The position numbers and the translations under genes were made by a program. This document shows, in pieces, positions 1 to 8,370 of a DNA stretch of 64,000 nt. The DNA is taken from assembly GCF_014650495.1 (NCBI RefSeq), contig NZ_BMVB01000015.1, positions 34,976 to 98,975 on the forward strand, read 5' to 3'. Position 1 is the first letter of the stretch. Every line of letters starts with the position of its first letter. Below the pieces are notes generated by a model, which saw nothing but the letters and a program-made list of their open reading frames with translations, was not told where the DNA came from and searched no databases. Source of the stretch: Streptomyces cinnamoneus. GTDB taxonomy: Bacteria; Actinomycetota; Actinomycetes; Streptomycetales; Streptomycetaceae.

Positions 1-2
1 GC

Positions 3-638
3 ATCGTGCGCGGCGAGGAGCTGGCGGACCGCCCGCTGAACCCGTCCCTGGCGAGCTGCGCGGCGGACGGCATGGAGCTGCGCTTCGTCTCCCGCGCGCT
101 GTACCGCCGCAAGACGGAGCCGGAGGTGGTGACCACGCTGGTCCCCGAGGGCGCCTTCGTCATCCCTGAGGGCGGCAGCAACGCGGCGGCGGCGCAGGGG
201 TGCACCCTGCTGGGCCGGGAGCTGCGCGGGATCGCGGACGTCGTGGGCGTGGCCTGCGGCACGGGCGGCACCCTGGCCGGCCTGACCGCGGGGCTGACCG
301 AGGGACAGCGGGTGATCGGCTTCCCGGTGCTGAAGGGCGGCTTCCTGGGCGAGGAGATACTCCGCCTGCAGCAGGAGGCGTTCGGCGAGCGCCGGGGCGA
401 CTGGACGCTGGACGACCGCTTCCACGGCGGCGGCTACGCGAAGACCTCCCCGGAGCTGGAGTCCTTCGCGGCGGACTTCGAGACCCGCCACGACCTCCCG
501 CTGGAGCGGCTGTACGTGGCGAAGATGCTGTACGGCCTGACGACGCTGGCGCTGGACGGCGCGTTCGCACCCGGCAGCACGGTGGTCGCCGTGATCACGG
601 GAGGGGCCGGTGCGGGAGGGGCCCTGGCAGGGGCGTAA
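3..638 (+). CDS. 1-aminocyclopropane-1-carboxylate deaminase / D-cysteine desulfhydrase family protein (3' part)
   Basis: This is the C-terminal part of a fold-type II PLP enzyme. The reading frame is already open at the window edge (ATC at position 3 before the GTG at 6), so the N-terminus and the PLP lysine lie outside. Visible signatures are the glycine-rich phosphate-binding loop GTGGTLAGL, the preceding EGGSNA segment and a C-terminal TGGAGAGG tail, all typical of the ACC deaminase/D-cysteine desulfhydrase family. Members open ACC to 2-oxobutyrate or desulfhydrate D-cysteine, and the substrate cannot be decided from this fragment. The end of the gene forms the left arm of a long inverted repeat (603-625 with 707-729). 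The next gene converges on it from the opposite strand. Confidence 0.8.
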   Translation: MVRGEELADRPLNPSLASCAADGMELRFVSRALYRRKTEPEVVTTLVPEGAFVIPEGGSNAAAAQGCTLLGRELRGIADVVGVACGTGGTLAGLTAGLTEGQRVIGFPVLKGGFLGEEILRLQQEAFGERRGDWTLDDRFHGGGYAKTSPELESFAADFETRHDLPLERLYVAKMLYGLTTLALDGAFAPGSTVVAVITGGAGAGGALAGA

Positions 639-729
639 GGGTTATGTGCGGCGACGTGCCGGGTGAGCAAGCAGGTGACGGGGGCCGTAAATAATCCAGC
701 CCCAGAAGGGCCCCTCCCGCACCGGCCCC
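603..729. repeat. 23-bp perfect inverted repeat with about 81 nt between arms
   Basis: Positions 603-625 are the exact reverse complement of 707-729. The left arm is inside the last codons of the deaminase gene and the right arm is in the convergent intergenic space before the antiporter gene. The arms are too far apart for a classical hairpin terminator. A long stem-loop in the 3' end of the mRNA, or a relic of an inverted duplication, are both possible. Confidence 0.7.
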
Positions 730-802
730 GCCCCGGACAACGAACCTCAGCCCCCACCCGCACCCGCACCGGCAGCACCGGCACCCGGCACCCGGCACCC
801 GC

Positions 803-2407
803 CTACCCCGCACCCCCCTGCTCCCGATACGCGGCCGCCTCCTCCAGGTCCAGGCGCCGCAGCAGCGTCCGCAGCATCTCGTCGTCGATGCGCCGGGCGT
901 CGCGCAGCGCCACGAACACCTCCCGCTCCGCCCCGATCACCTCCCGCGACAGGCGCCGGTAGGTGTCGTCCACCGACTCGCCCGTGCGCTCGTCCACCGT
1001 GCCCAGCCGCTCCCACACCGCGTTCCGCCGCCGTTCCAGCACCGCCCGCAGCCGGTCCGCGAGCGGCGACGGCAGCGCGTTGCGCTCGTCGGCCAGCAGC
1101 TCCTCCAGCCGCGCCTCGGCCGCCGCGGACGCCTCGCTCTGCGCCTGGGCCTCCGCGAGCGTGACCGCTCCCGCGTCCGGCTCCGGCAGCCGCAGCCGCC
1201 GGATGAGCGGCGGCAGCGTCAGCCCCTGCACCACCAGCGTGCCGATGACGGTCGTGAAGGTGAGGAAGAGGATCAGGTTGCGCGCCGGGAACGGCGCGCC
1301 ACTGTGCGTCGTGGCCGGGATCGAGAAGGCGATCGCGAGCGAGACCACGCCCCGCATCCCGGCCCAGCCCACCACCACGGGCGCCTTCCAGGTGGTGTCG
1401 GGCTCCCGCTCGCGGATCCGCGCCGACAGCAGCCGCGGCAGGAACGTGGCCGGGAAGACCCAGACGTACCGGACGACCACGACGGCGACGAACACGGCGA
1501 GCGCGTACCCGGCGACCTCCCCCGGCCCGTACGCCCCCAGCCCGCTCACCACCACCCGCAGCTGCAGGCCGATGAGGGCGAAGACGGCGGACTCCAGGAC
1601 GAAGGCGACCACCTTCCAGACCGCCTCCTCCTGCAGCCGGGTGGCGAAGTCGACCTGCCAGGACCGGTGCCCGAGGTAGAGCGCGACGACCACGACGGCG
1701 AGCACGCCGGACGCCCCGACCTGCTCGGCGGCCGCGTAGGCGGCGAAGGGGATGAGGAGCGAGAGGGTGTTCTGCAGCAGCGGTTCGCGCAGGTGCGTGC
1801 GCAGCCAGTGGATCGGCACCATGAGGACCAGGCCCACGCCGATGCCGCCGAGGGACGCCACGGCGAACTCCCGGATGCCGGTCGCCCACGTGGCGCCCGC
1901 GCCGACGGCGGCGGCCAGGGCGACCCGGTAGGCGGTGATGGCCGTCGCGTCGTTCACCAGGGATTCGCCCTGCAGGATGGTGGTGATCCGCGAGGGCAGC
2001 CCCAGGCGCCGCGCGATGGCGGTGGCGGCCACGGCGTCCGGCGGCGCGACGACGGCGCCGAGGACCAGCGCGGCGGGGGCGGACAGGTCGGGCACCACGC
2101 GGTGGGCGACGTAGCCGACGGCCAGGGTGGCGAAGAGGACGTATCCGACGGACAGCAGCGCCACGGGCCGCACGTTGGCCCGCAGGTCGAGGTAGGAGCT
2201 GTCGAGGGCGGCGGTGTGCAGCAGGGGCGGCAGCAGCAGGGGCAGGACGACGTGGGGGTCGAGGGTGTAGTCGGGGACGCCGGGCACGTACGAGGCGAGG
2301 AGGCCGGCCGCGACGAGCAGCAGGGGCGCCGGCACGGGCGTGCGGCGGGCGGCGCCGGCGACCGCCGCGCCGCCCGCCACCAGGATCAGCAGAGGCATGA
2401 CGTCCAT
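803..2407 (-). CDS. Na+/H+ antiporter, CPA1 family
   Basis: Polytopic membrane protein of 534 residues that exchanges cytoplasmic Na+ (or K+) for H+. The N-terminus is hydrophobic with repeated membrane helices. The CPA1 core signatures GAVVAPPDAVAATAI and LQGESLVNDATA sit in the first third, the latter carrying the conserved Asn-Asp pair of the ion site. The last 130 or so residues are a charged cytoplasmic helical tail. I start at the ATG giving MDVMPLLIL because the open frame upstream runs through the divergent zinc-finger gene and looks non-coding. An internal ATG three codons later is an alternative. The gene is divergent from the UBP zinc-finger gene with a 45-bp gap. Confidence 0.9.
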   Translation of the reverse strand: MDVMPLLILVAGGAAVAGAARRTPVPAPLLLVAAGLLASYVPGVPDYTLDPHVVLPLLLPPLLHTAALDSSYLDLRANVRPVALLSVGYVLFATLAVGYVAHRVVPDLSAPAALVLGAVVAPPDAVAATAIARRLGLPSRITTILQGESLVNDATAITAYRVALAAAVGAGATWATGIREFAVASLGGIGVGLVLMVPIHWLRTHLREPLLQNTLSLLIPFAAYAAAEQVGASGVLAVVVVALYLGHRSWQVDFATRLQEEAVWKVVAFVLESAVFALIGLQLRVVVSGLGAYGPGEVAGYALAVFVAVVVVRYVWVFPATFLPRLLSARIREREPDTTWKAPVVVGWAGMRGVVSLAIAFSIPATTHSGAPFPARNLILFLTFTTVIGTLVVQGLTLPPLIRRLRLPEPDAGAVTLAEAQAQSEASAAAEARLEELLADERNALPSPLADRLRAVLERRRNAVWERLGTVDERTGESVDDTYRRLSREVIGAEREVFVALRDARRIDDEMLRTLLRRLDLEEAAAYREQGGAG

Positions 2408-2452
2408 GCGGTCCCCCACTTGCTCGTCGTCGGGCGTTCTAACCTGGCAATC

Positions 2453-2713
2453 ATGATCGAGTGTTCTCATCTCGCGCAGCTGCCGCGCCCCGAGCCCGCG
2501 CCGCTGCACCCCACCTGTCCGGAGTGCGAGGCGGCGGGCAGCCACCCCGTCCAGCTGCGGCTGTGCCTGGAGTGCGGGCACGTGGGGTGCTGCGACTCCT
2601 CGCCGTACCGCCACGCGACGGCGCACTTCGAGGAGACGGGTCACGCGGTGATGCGCAGCTACGAGCCGGGTCAGAGCTGGCGTTGGTGCTACGTCGACAA
2701 GCACATCGTCTGA
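2453..2713 (+). CDS. UBP-type zinc finger domain protein
   Basis: Small 86-residue protein made almost entirely of a ZnF-UBP domain. Paired cysteines CPEC, CLECGHVGCC and downstream histidines (YRHATAHFEETGHAV) provide the zinc ligands, and the family motif SWRWCYVD closes the domain. In eukaryotes this fold binds the free C-terminus of ubiquitin. In actinobacteria it occurs as a stand-alone protein, often near Na+/H+ antiporters, as here, and no bacterial partner is established. Start is the ATG at 2453. The frame is open far upstream but that part is antisense to the antiporter gene. Confidence 0.88.
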   Translation: MIECSHLAQLPRPEPAPLHPTCPECEAAGSHPVQLRLCLECGHVGCCDSSPYRHATAHFEETGHAVMRSYEPGQSWRWCYVDKHIV

Positions 2714-3175
2714 GCGAGCGGGGGCGTGGGCGCCCGGACAACACCCGTGGGAGTAGCGGAGAGTGACGGAATCGGCGGCCCCGCAGGCGCTGCGGCCCGC
2801 CACGCCGTGCCGTGCCGCTCGGGGGCGCCGCACCGGCACGGCCGCGACACACACGCACAGTGAGCGACCGGCGGTGCGGGGGTCGCCGCTGATGTCGGAG
2901 GAAACGCCCGGGGGCTCTTGCGGCGCTCGCGCAGAGTGACGAAAATCCCCAACAGGCCGACTTCTCTTTCGATTTGAGACCGCAAGACCCTACCCACCTT
3001 CCGTACTCATGGGCTTACCATGAGTGACAGTCGTGGGCCTGCGGCGCGGAACCGCAGATCGCGATAGCGTCTCAGCCGGACCATGTGCCGCACCGGCCCG
3101 CTCCTCCTTCCCCCGAAGGCCGCGGGACCGGCGCTCCCGACAGCTCAATGAGCTTGTGCCACCTTGGAGGTGAGG
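2714..3175. promoter_or_regulatory. Long leader/promoter region of the anti-sigma-sigH operon
   Basis: 462 bp without a convincing gene. The middle (about 2930-3010) is relatively AT-rich for this genome. A perfect 8-bp inverted repeat, ACTCATGG at 3005-3012 and CCATGAGT at 3018-3025 with a 5-nt spacer, is the only strong element I see and could be an operator. Known sigH operons of Streptomyces are transcribed from several promoters. I cannot assign individual promoter boxes here. Confidence 0.5.
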
Positions 3176-3592
3176 GTGTCCCCAATCGCAGGCGAGCCTG
3201 GGACGACCCAGGACTTCGTGGAAGTCCGGCTGCCCGCTGCGGGTGCCTACCTGTCGGTGCTGCGGACGGCGACAGCCGGCCTCGCGGCCCGCTTGGACTT
3301 CACCCTCGACGAGATCGAGGACTTGCGCATCGCCGTCGACGAGGCGTGCGCGATCCTGCTGCAACAGGCCGTTCCCGGCTCCGTGCTCAGCTGCGTCTTC
3401 CGGCTGGTGGGCGACGCCCTGCGGGTGACCGTCTCGGCGCCCACCACGGACGGCCGCGCTCCCGAGCGCGACACCTTCGCCTGGACGGTGCTCTCCGCGC
3501 TGGCCGGTGAGGTCGACTCCACCGTCGCGGACGACCGCACGGTCAGCATCAGCCTGCACAAGAAGCGCGGCGCCGGCCCCGGGCAGCCGTGA
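3176..3592 (+). CDS. rshA: Anti-sigma regulatory factor (RsbW-like kinase), cognate of SigH
   Basis: 138-residue cytoplasmic protein of the HATPase_c RsbW family. It is expected to bind and inactivate the group 3 sigma factor encoded immediately downstream. The N-box region FTLDEIEDLRIAVDEACA (residues near 45) matches SpoIIAB/RsbW kinases, while the glycine-rich ATP lid is weak. I start at the GTG at 3176 because GGAGG at 3166-3170 gives a proper ribosome-binding site. Earlier TTG and GTG codons overlap that site. The gene is 16 bp upstream of the sigma gene in the same direction. The Streptomyces coelicolor counterpart is called prsH, rshA or ushX. The assignment rests on sequence resemblance plus context. 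Confidence 0.85.
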   Translation: MSPIAGEPGTTQDFVEVRLPAAGAYLSVLRTATAGLAARLDFTLDEIEDLRIAVDEACAILLQQAVPGSVLSCVFRLVGDALRVTVSAPTTDGRAPERDTFAWTVLSALAGEVDSTVADDRTVSISLHKKRGAGPGQP

Positions 3593-3608
3593 CGGAAGAG
3601 GGGGCTCC

Positions 3609-4568
3609 GTGAGTACTGCGTCATCGCGGGGAGTGCGTACCCCGGCCATCCCGCAGCAGCCTGCCCGGCCGCAACCGGAGGAGGTCCAGCCGGACGGACC
3701 GCCGCCGGAGGAGGGCCGGCCGGAAGAGGGCCGGGCGGGCGAGTCATCAGAGCGGGCGGACCACATGGATCAGCAGCGGCACCAGCACCGGCAGCGGCAC
3801 GCGCATCCCGATCCGCACGACCGCAGCGGCGCCCGGGCCCTGTTCGTGGAGCTGCGCGCGCTGCCGGACGGCTCGCCGGAGCGGGCCGAGCTGCGCAACC
3901 ACCTGGTGCGGATGCACCTGCCCCTGGTGGAGCACCTGGCGCGGCGGTTCCGCAACCGCGGCGAGCCGCTCGACGACCTGACCCAGGTCGCCACGATCGG
4001 CCTGATCAAGTCCGTGGACCGCTTCGACCCGGACCGCGGGGTCGAGTTCTCCACGTACGCGACGCCCACGGTCGTCGGCGAGATCAAGCGGCACTTCCGC
4101 GACAAGGGCTGGGCGGTGCGGGTGCCGCGCCGGCTCCAGGAGCTGCGGCTGGCGCTGACGACCGCCACGGCCGAGCTGTCCCAGCGGCACGGCCGGGCCC
4201 CCACGGTCCACGAGCTGGCCGAGCACCTGGGCATCTCCGAGGAGGAGGTGCTGGAGGGGCTGGAGTCGGCCAACGCCTACAGCACGCTCTCGCTGGACGT
4301 GCCGGACACCGACGACGAGTCCCCGGCGGTCGCCGACACCCTCGGCGCCGAGGACGAGGCGCTGGAGGGCGTGGAGTACCGCGAGTCCCTCAAGCCGCTG
4401 CTGGAGGACCTGCCGCCGCGGGAGAAGAAGATCCTGCTGCTGCGTTTCTTCGGCAACATGACCCAGTCGCAGATCGCCCAGGAGGTGGGCATCTCCCAGA
4501 TGCACGTCTCCCGGCTGCTGGCCCGCACGCTGGCCCAGCTCCGGGACCGGCTGCTGATCGAGGAGTGA
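3609..4568 (+). CDS. sigH: RNA polymerase sigma factor SigH (SigB/SigF/SigG subfamily)
   Basis: 319-residue group 3 sigma factor used for stress and developmental transcription in Streptomyces. After a disordered Pro/Glu/His-rich N-terminus (about 75 residues) come region 2 (LVRMHLPLVEHLARRF, DLTQVATIGLIKSVDRFDP), region 3 (VPRRLQELRLAL, APTVHELAEHLGISEEEV) and region 4 with a helix-turn-helix (QSQIAQEVGISQMHVSRLLA). The GTG at 3609 follows GAAGAGGGGG, a good ribosome-binding site. An in-frame ATG at 3765 (MDQQRHQ) would give a shorter isoform, and multiple SigH isoforms are known in S. coelicolor. The stop is 1 bp from the stop of the convergent membrane gene. Confidence 0.9.
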   Translation: MSTASSRGVRTPAIPQQPARPQPEEVQPDGPPPEEGRPEEGRAGESSERADHMDQQRHQHRQRHAHPDPHDRSGARALFVELRALPDGSPERAELRNHLVRMHLPLVEHLARRFRNRGEPLDDLTQVATIGLIKSVDRFDPDRGVEFSTYATPTVVGEIKRHFRDKGWAVRVPRRLQELRLALTTATAELSQRHGRAPTVHELAEHLGISEEEVLEGLESANAYSTLSLDVPDTDDESPAVADTLGAEDEALEGVEYRESLKPLLEDLPPREKKILLLRFFGNMTQSQIAQEVGISQMHVSRLLARTLAQLRDRLLIEE

Positions 4569-4569
4569 G

Positions 4570-5046
4570 TCAGCTCTCGCGCGGGCCGATGCCGAGCGCC
4601 TCGGTCGCCGTGGGGTTCACCAGCAGGACGAGGGTGGCCACGGCGACCAGGGCGAGCGCCACGGCCCCCGCGACGAGCGCACCGCCGCCGTTGTAGAACG
4701 TCCAGGCCACCGGCAGCGCCATGATCTGCGTGATCATGGCGGGGCCGCGGCTCCAGCGGCGGCGCAGCCACAGTCCGCGCGCGGCGGCCAGCGGCAGGGC
4801 GGCCAGGGCCAGCACGGTCAGCCCGCCCATCTCGGCCTGCTGGGGGCTGTCCGGCCGGCCCAGCAGGCCCATGACCAGCAGATAGATGCCCGAGAGGGCG
4901 AGTGCCAGGCCCTCGGCGGCGACCAGCGCGGCCGCGGCCGTCAGCCGGGCGGGCCGGGGGCCGGCGGGCTCGGGGGCGGCGCTCTGCGGGGCGCTCGGCG
5001 CGGCACCCTTCCGGGCGGATTTCGAGGCGGACTGCTTGCTGCTCAC
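4570..5046 (-). CDS. Small integral membrane protein, function unknown
   Basis: 158-residue protein with a Lys/Ser/Pro-rich cytoplasmic head (residues 1-30) and about four predicted membrane helices. These lie around LTAAAALVAAEGLALAL, LTVLALAALPLAAARGLWL, ITQIMALPVAWTF and VAGAVALALVAVATLVLLV, and are followed by a short polar tail. I chose the GTG at 5044-5046 because the frame further upstream is antisense to the lipid kinase gene. It lies convergent to sigH and divergent from the lipid kinase gene. No catalytic motif is visible. It resembles conserved actinobacterial membrane proteins found at this locus. Confidence 0.75.
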   Translation of the reverse strand: MSSKQSASKSARKGAAPSAPQSAAPEPAGPRPARLTAAAALVAAEGLALALSGIYLLVMGLLGRPDSPQQAEMGGLTVLALAALPLAAARGLWLRRRWSRGPAMITQIMALPVAWTFYNGGGALVAGAVALALVAVATLVLLVNPTATEALGIGPRES

Positions 5047-5127
5047 CCTTGCAGGGTATCTGTCCGCAAACGTGCGGAGCCGGGCCTGGGATGGGTCGTG
5101 TACCGACAGGTAGGTAGGCTGGCGCGC

Positions 5128-6096
5128 ATGCGTGCGCTTCTCGTGGTCAATCCGTCGGCCACCACCACCAGTGCCCGTACTCGCGATGTCCTGGCGCACG
5201 CACTCGCGAGCGACCTCAAGCTGGACGTCGCCACCACCGAGTACCGGGGCCACGCCCGCGACCTGGCGCGGCGGGCCGCCGAGAGCGGCAACATCGAGCT
5301 GGTGGTCGCCCTGGGCGGGGACGGCACGGTCAACGAGGTGGTCAACGGCCTGCTGCACGCCGGGCCGGACCCGGAGGGCCTGCCGCGGCTGGCCGTGGTG
5401 CCGGGCGGCTCGACGAACGTCTTCGCCCGTGCGCTGGGCCTGCCCAACGACGTGGTCGAGGCGACGGGGGCCCTGCTGGACGCGCTGCGCGAGGGCTCCG
5501 AGCGCACGGTGGGCCTCGGCCTGGCAGCCGGCACGCCGGGCACGGACGACGAGGGCGCGCCGTCGCGCTGGTTCACCTTCTGCGCGGGCTTCGGGTTCGA
5601 CGCGGGCGTCGTCGGCCGGGTGGAGCAGCAGCGCGAGCGCGGCAAGCGTTCGACGCACGCCCTGTACGTGCGACAGGCGATGCGCCAGTTCTTCGGAGAA
5701 ACGAACCGCCGGAACGGCGCCATCACCCTCGAACGACCGGGCGAGGAGCCACTCCGCAATCTCGTCATGTCGATAATCTGCAATACCGCCCCGTGGACCT
5801 ACCTGGGGAACCGGCCGGTCTACGCGGCACCCGAGGCGTCCTTCGACACCGCCCTTGACGTGCTGGGATTCACCAAGCTGTCGACGCTGACCGCCGCCCG
5901 TTACGCGACCCAGCTGATGACCTCGACGCCGGAGCGCGGCCCGCAGGGCAAACACGCTGTGTCACTGCATGACCAGACCTCTTTCACCTTGCATTCGCAG
6001 GCTCCCCTGCCGTTCCAGATGGACGGCGACCACCTGGGAGTGCGTACGAGCGTGACGTTCACAGGCGTACGCCGTGCACTGCGTGTGATTGTGTGA
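5128..6096 (+). CDS. Diacylglycerol kinase family lipid kinase (DagK/YegS type)
   Basis: 322-residue ATP-dependent lipid kinase of the DAGK catalytic family, expected to phosphorylate diacylglycerol or a related lipid at the membrane face. The nucleotide-binding motif GGDGTVNEVVNGL (near residue 65) and the downstream PGGSTNVFARALGLP motif are both intact. The second beta-rich domain runs to a typical end (QMDGDHLG). The ATG at 5128 follows a purine-rich AGGTAGGTAGG. A GTG 30 nt earlier is possible but less likely. The gene is divergent from the small membrane gene (81-bp gap) and upstream of wblE. Confidence 0.88.
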   Translation: MRALLVVNPSATTTSARTRDVLAHALASDLKLDVATTEYRGHARDLARRAAESGNIELVVALGGDGTVNEVVNGLLHAGPDPEGLPRLAVVPGGSTNVFARALGLPNDVVEATGALLDALREGSERTVGLGLAAGTPGTDDEGAPSRWFTFCAGFGFDAGVVGRVEQQRERGKRSTHALYVRQAMRQFFGETNRRNGAITLERPGEEPLRNLVMSIICNTAPWTYLGNRPVYAAPEASFDTALDVLGFTKLSTLTAARYATQLMTSTPERGPQGKHAVSLHDQTSFTLHSQAPLPFQMDGDHLGVRTSVTFTGVRRALRVIV

Positions 6097-6416
6097 GTGC
6101 TAGGGCCTAAAGTCCTTCCACTCGAACGTTTAGACTGGGTTCCACCCCCTGGAATGACGGCTGTGACCTAGCCGACACCGAGGAATCAAAAAAAACTTTC
6201 CGGAAGGGGTTGTATCCGTCGCCGAGGTTTGCGAGTCTCTTCATGGCGATCGGGACGGCCCGCTATCAAGGCTTCCCGGACAGCCCGAACCCCCTCCTTC
6301 ATTCTCTGGACCGCATCCAGCCCTGCCTGGGCGTCGGCCCTTCCCTTGCGGGGGGATTCGTGAAAGCGTTCACATTCACAAGCCACGTAGCCGTAACACG
6401 AGGAGATGGAGCAGCC
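6097..6416. promoter_or_regulatory. Leader/promoter region of wblE
   Basis: 320 bp without a gene. It contains an uninterrupted run of eight A residues at 6188-6195, very unusual for this GC-rich sequence, next to a small palindrome (TTCCGGAA). The frame of wblE stays open upstream to about 6210, but a longer protein would not fit the WhiB-like family. No promoter boxes can be assigned with confidence. Confidence 0.4.
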
Positions 6417-6674
6417 ATGGACTGGCGTCACAACGCCGTTTGCCGCGAGGAAGACCCCGAGCTGTTCTTCCCCATCGGCAACACCGGTCCTGCGCTGCTG
6501 CAGATCGAGGAAGCCAAGGCCGTCTGCCGCCGCTGCCCCGTCATGGAGCAGTGCCTGCAGTGGGCGCTCGAGTCCGGCCAGGACTCCGGCGTCTGGGGTG
6601 GTCTCAGCGAGGACGAGCGCCGCGCCATGAAGCGCCGCGCCGCTCGCAACCGGGCGCGTAACGCGACCGCCTGA
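6417..6674 (+). CDS. wblE: WhiB-family iron-sulfur transcription factor WblE
   Basis: 85-residue Wbl protein. The four cluster-ligating cysteines are C9, C37, C40 and C46 (CxxCx5C), followed by the G[VI]WGG turn (GVWGG) and a basic C-terminus (MKRRAARNRARNATA) typical of DNA- or sigma-binding Wbl proteins. Such proteins bind a [4Fe-4S] cluster and region 4 of the principal sigma factor. The ATG at 6417 is preceded by GAGGAGATGGAG. The size and neighbours (lipid kinase, PdtaS-like kinase, sigH nearby) match S. coelicolor wblE from memory. A strong bidirectional terminator follows. Confidence 0.9.
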   Translation: MDWRHNAVCREEDPELFFPIGNTGPALLQIEEAKAVCRRCPVMEQCLQWALESGQDSGVWGGLSEDERRAMKRRAARNRARNATA

Positions 6675-6744
6675 CGCACCCCTTCGGCCCCCGAGCCGCA
6701 GCGCGCAGTACCCCCCCACCCGTGCGCTAAGCACAACAAAGCTT

Positions 6745-6788
6745 TGAGCCCCGGACCTCTCAGGAGAGGTCCGGGGCTCAGTGCTTTT
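6745..6788. terminator. Bidirectional terminator between wblE and the histidine kinase gene
   Basis: Perfect 17-bp inverted repeat, 6745-6761 with 6764-6780, followed on the plus strand by GTGCTTTTC. It sits between two convergent genes and can serve both. Confidence 0.85.
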
Positions 6789-6816
6789 CACACCACCGCT
6801 GCGTCGGCCGGAGGCG

Positions 6817-8286
6817 TTACGGCTTCTCCGCCCGCACCGGGATGTCGAGCACGACGCGCGTTCCCTGCCCGGAAGCGGGCAGCATGTCGAACTTTCCGCC
6901 CAACTCCCCCTCGACCAGGGTCCGTACGATCTGCAGTCCGAGGTTGCCGGCGCGGTGCGGGTCGAAGCCCTCGGGCAGTCCCCGGCCGTCGTCCTGCACG
7001 GAGATCAGCAGCCGGGCGTCGCGCCGGGTGCCGCCGCGCACCGCGGTGACCTCCACCGTGCCCTGCTCCCCCGGCCCGAAGCCGTGTTCCAGGGCGTTCT
7101 GCAGCAACTCGGTCAGCACCATCGACAGCGGCGTGGCGACCTCGGCGTCGAGTATGCCGAAACGGCCGGTCCGCCGGGCGGCGACCCGGCCCGGGGAGAT
7201 CTCGGCGACCATGGCGAGGACACGGTCGGCGATCTCGTCGAATTCGACCCGTTCGTCAAGGTTCTGCGACAGCGTCTCGTGGACGATCGCGATGGAACCG
7301 ACCCGGCGGACCGCCTCCTCCAGCGCCTCGCGGCCCTCGGGCGAGCCGATGCGGCGGGCCTGGAGGCGGAGCAGGGCGGCCACGGTCTGCAGGTTGTTCT
7401 TCACCCGGTGGTGGATCTCCCGGATGGTGGCGTCCTTGGTGATCAACTCACGCTCGCGACGTCGCAGTTCGGTCACGTCGCGCAACAGTACGAGCGAACC
7501 GATGTGACTGCCCTTGGGTTTGAGCGGGATGGCCCTCAGATGAATGACGCCGTCGTTGGCCTCGACCTCGAACTCGCGGGGCGCCCAGCCGCTGGCGAGC
7601 TTGGCCAGCCCTTCGTCGACCGGGGTCCGCGAGGGCGCCAACCGGGCGGTGGTCTCGCCCAGATGGTGCCCCACGAGATCGGCGGCCAGGCCGAGCCGGT
7701 GGTAGGCGGAGAGGGCGTTGGGGCTGGCGTACTGCACGATGCCGTCGGCGTCGAGCCTGATCAGCCCGTCGCCGGCGCGCGGCGAGGCGTCCATGTCGAC
7801 TTGTTGACCGGGGAACGGGAAGGCGCCGGCGGCGATCATCTGGGCGAGGTCGGAGGCGCTCTGCAGATAGGTGAGCTCCAGCCGGCTGGGCGTGCGGACG
7901 GTCAGCAGGTTGGTGTTCCGGGCGATGACGCCCAGGACCCGCCCCTCCCGGCGGACCGGGATGGACTCGACCCGCACGGGCACCTCCTCCCGCCACTCCG
8001 GATCACCCTCCCGGACGATCCGCCCCTCGTCGAGCGCGGCGTCGAGCATGGGCCGGCGGCCGCGCGGCACGAGGTGGCCGACCATGTCGTCCTGGTAGGA
8101 GGTGGGACCGGTGTTGGGCCGCATCTGGGCGACCGACACGTAGCGGGTGCCGTCGAGCGTGGGCACCCACAGGACCAGGTCGGCGAAGGACAGGTCGGAG
8201 AGCAGCTGCCACTCCGAGACCAGCAGATGCAACCACTCCAGGTCGGAGTCGTCGAGTGCGGTGTGCTGACGTACGAGGTCGTTCAT
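6817..8286 (-). CDS. PdtaS-like sensor histidine kinase
   Basis: 489-residue soluble sensor kinase. An N-terminal GAF-like domain (about 1-150) is followed by a PAS-like domain (about 190-290). Then comes a HisKA_2 dimerisation domain with the phosphoacceptor in REIHHRVKNNLQT (about 305-320), then a HATPase_c domain with N box LVLTELLQNALEHG and G boxes DDGRGLPEGF and GNLGLQIV. There are no membrane segments. This architecture is that of actinobacterial PdtaS, whose partner PdtaR is an ANTAR antiterminator that is not encoded here. The start is the ATG giving MNDLVRQ, or a GTG three codons upstream at 8295. A terminator lies downstream and a dre-like sequence upstream (8371-8382). Confidence 0.88.
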   Translation of the reverse strand: MNDLVRQHTALDDSDLEWLHLLVSEWQLLSDLSFADLVLWVPTLDGTRYVSVAQMRPNTGPTSYQDDMVGHLVPRGRRPMLDAALDEGRIVREGDPEWREEVPVRVESIPVRREGRVLGVIARNTNLLTVRTPSRLELTYLQSASDLAQMIAAGAFPFPGQQVDMDASPRAGDGLIRLDADGIVQYASPNALSAYHRLGLAADLVGHHLGETTARLAPSRTPVDEGLAKLASGWAPREFEVEANDGVIHLRAIPLKPKGSHIGSLVLLRDVTELRRRERELITKDATIREIHHRVKNNLQTVAALLRLQARRIGSPEGREALEEAVRRVGSIAIVHETLSQNLDERVEFDEIADRVLAMVAEISPGRVAARRTGRFGILDAEVATPLSMVLTELLQNALEHGFGPGEQGTVEVTAVRGGTRRDARLLISVQDDGRGLPEGFDPHRAGNLGLQIVRTLVEGELGGKFDMLPASGQGTRVVLDIPVRAEKP

Positions 8287-8370
8287 GGAGGGCACGGCAG
8301 TGAGCCTACCCGGGGCGGGCTGTCCGAAAGTTTTTCCGACAGTGGTTGAACGAGCATGGACAGTGAAGAA

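Noticed and set aside
2689..2997. 102-codon minus-strand open frame downstream of the zinc-finger gene
   Set aside because: It overlaps the end of the zinc-finger gene, its 5' part is AT-rich without the expected third-position GC, and it shows no domain; more likely leader sequence of the sigH operon.
6210..6416. In-frame extension of wblE giving 154 residues
   Set aside because: The WhiB-like core starts at the ATG at 6417 with a good ribosome-binding site and has the family length; the upstream frame has atypical codon use.
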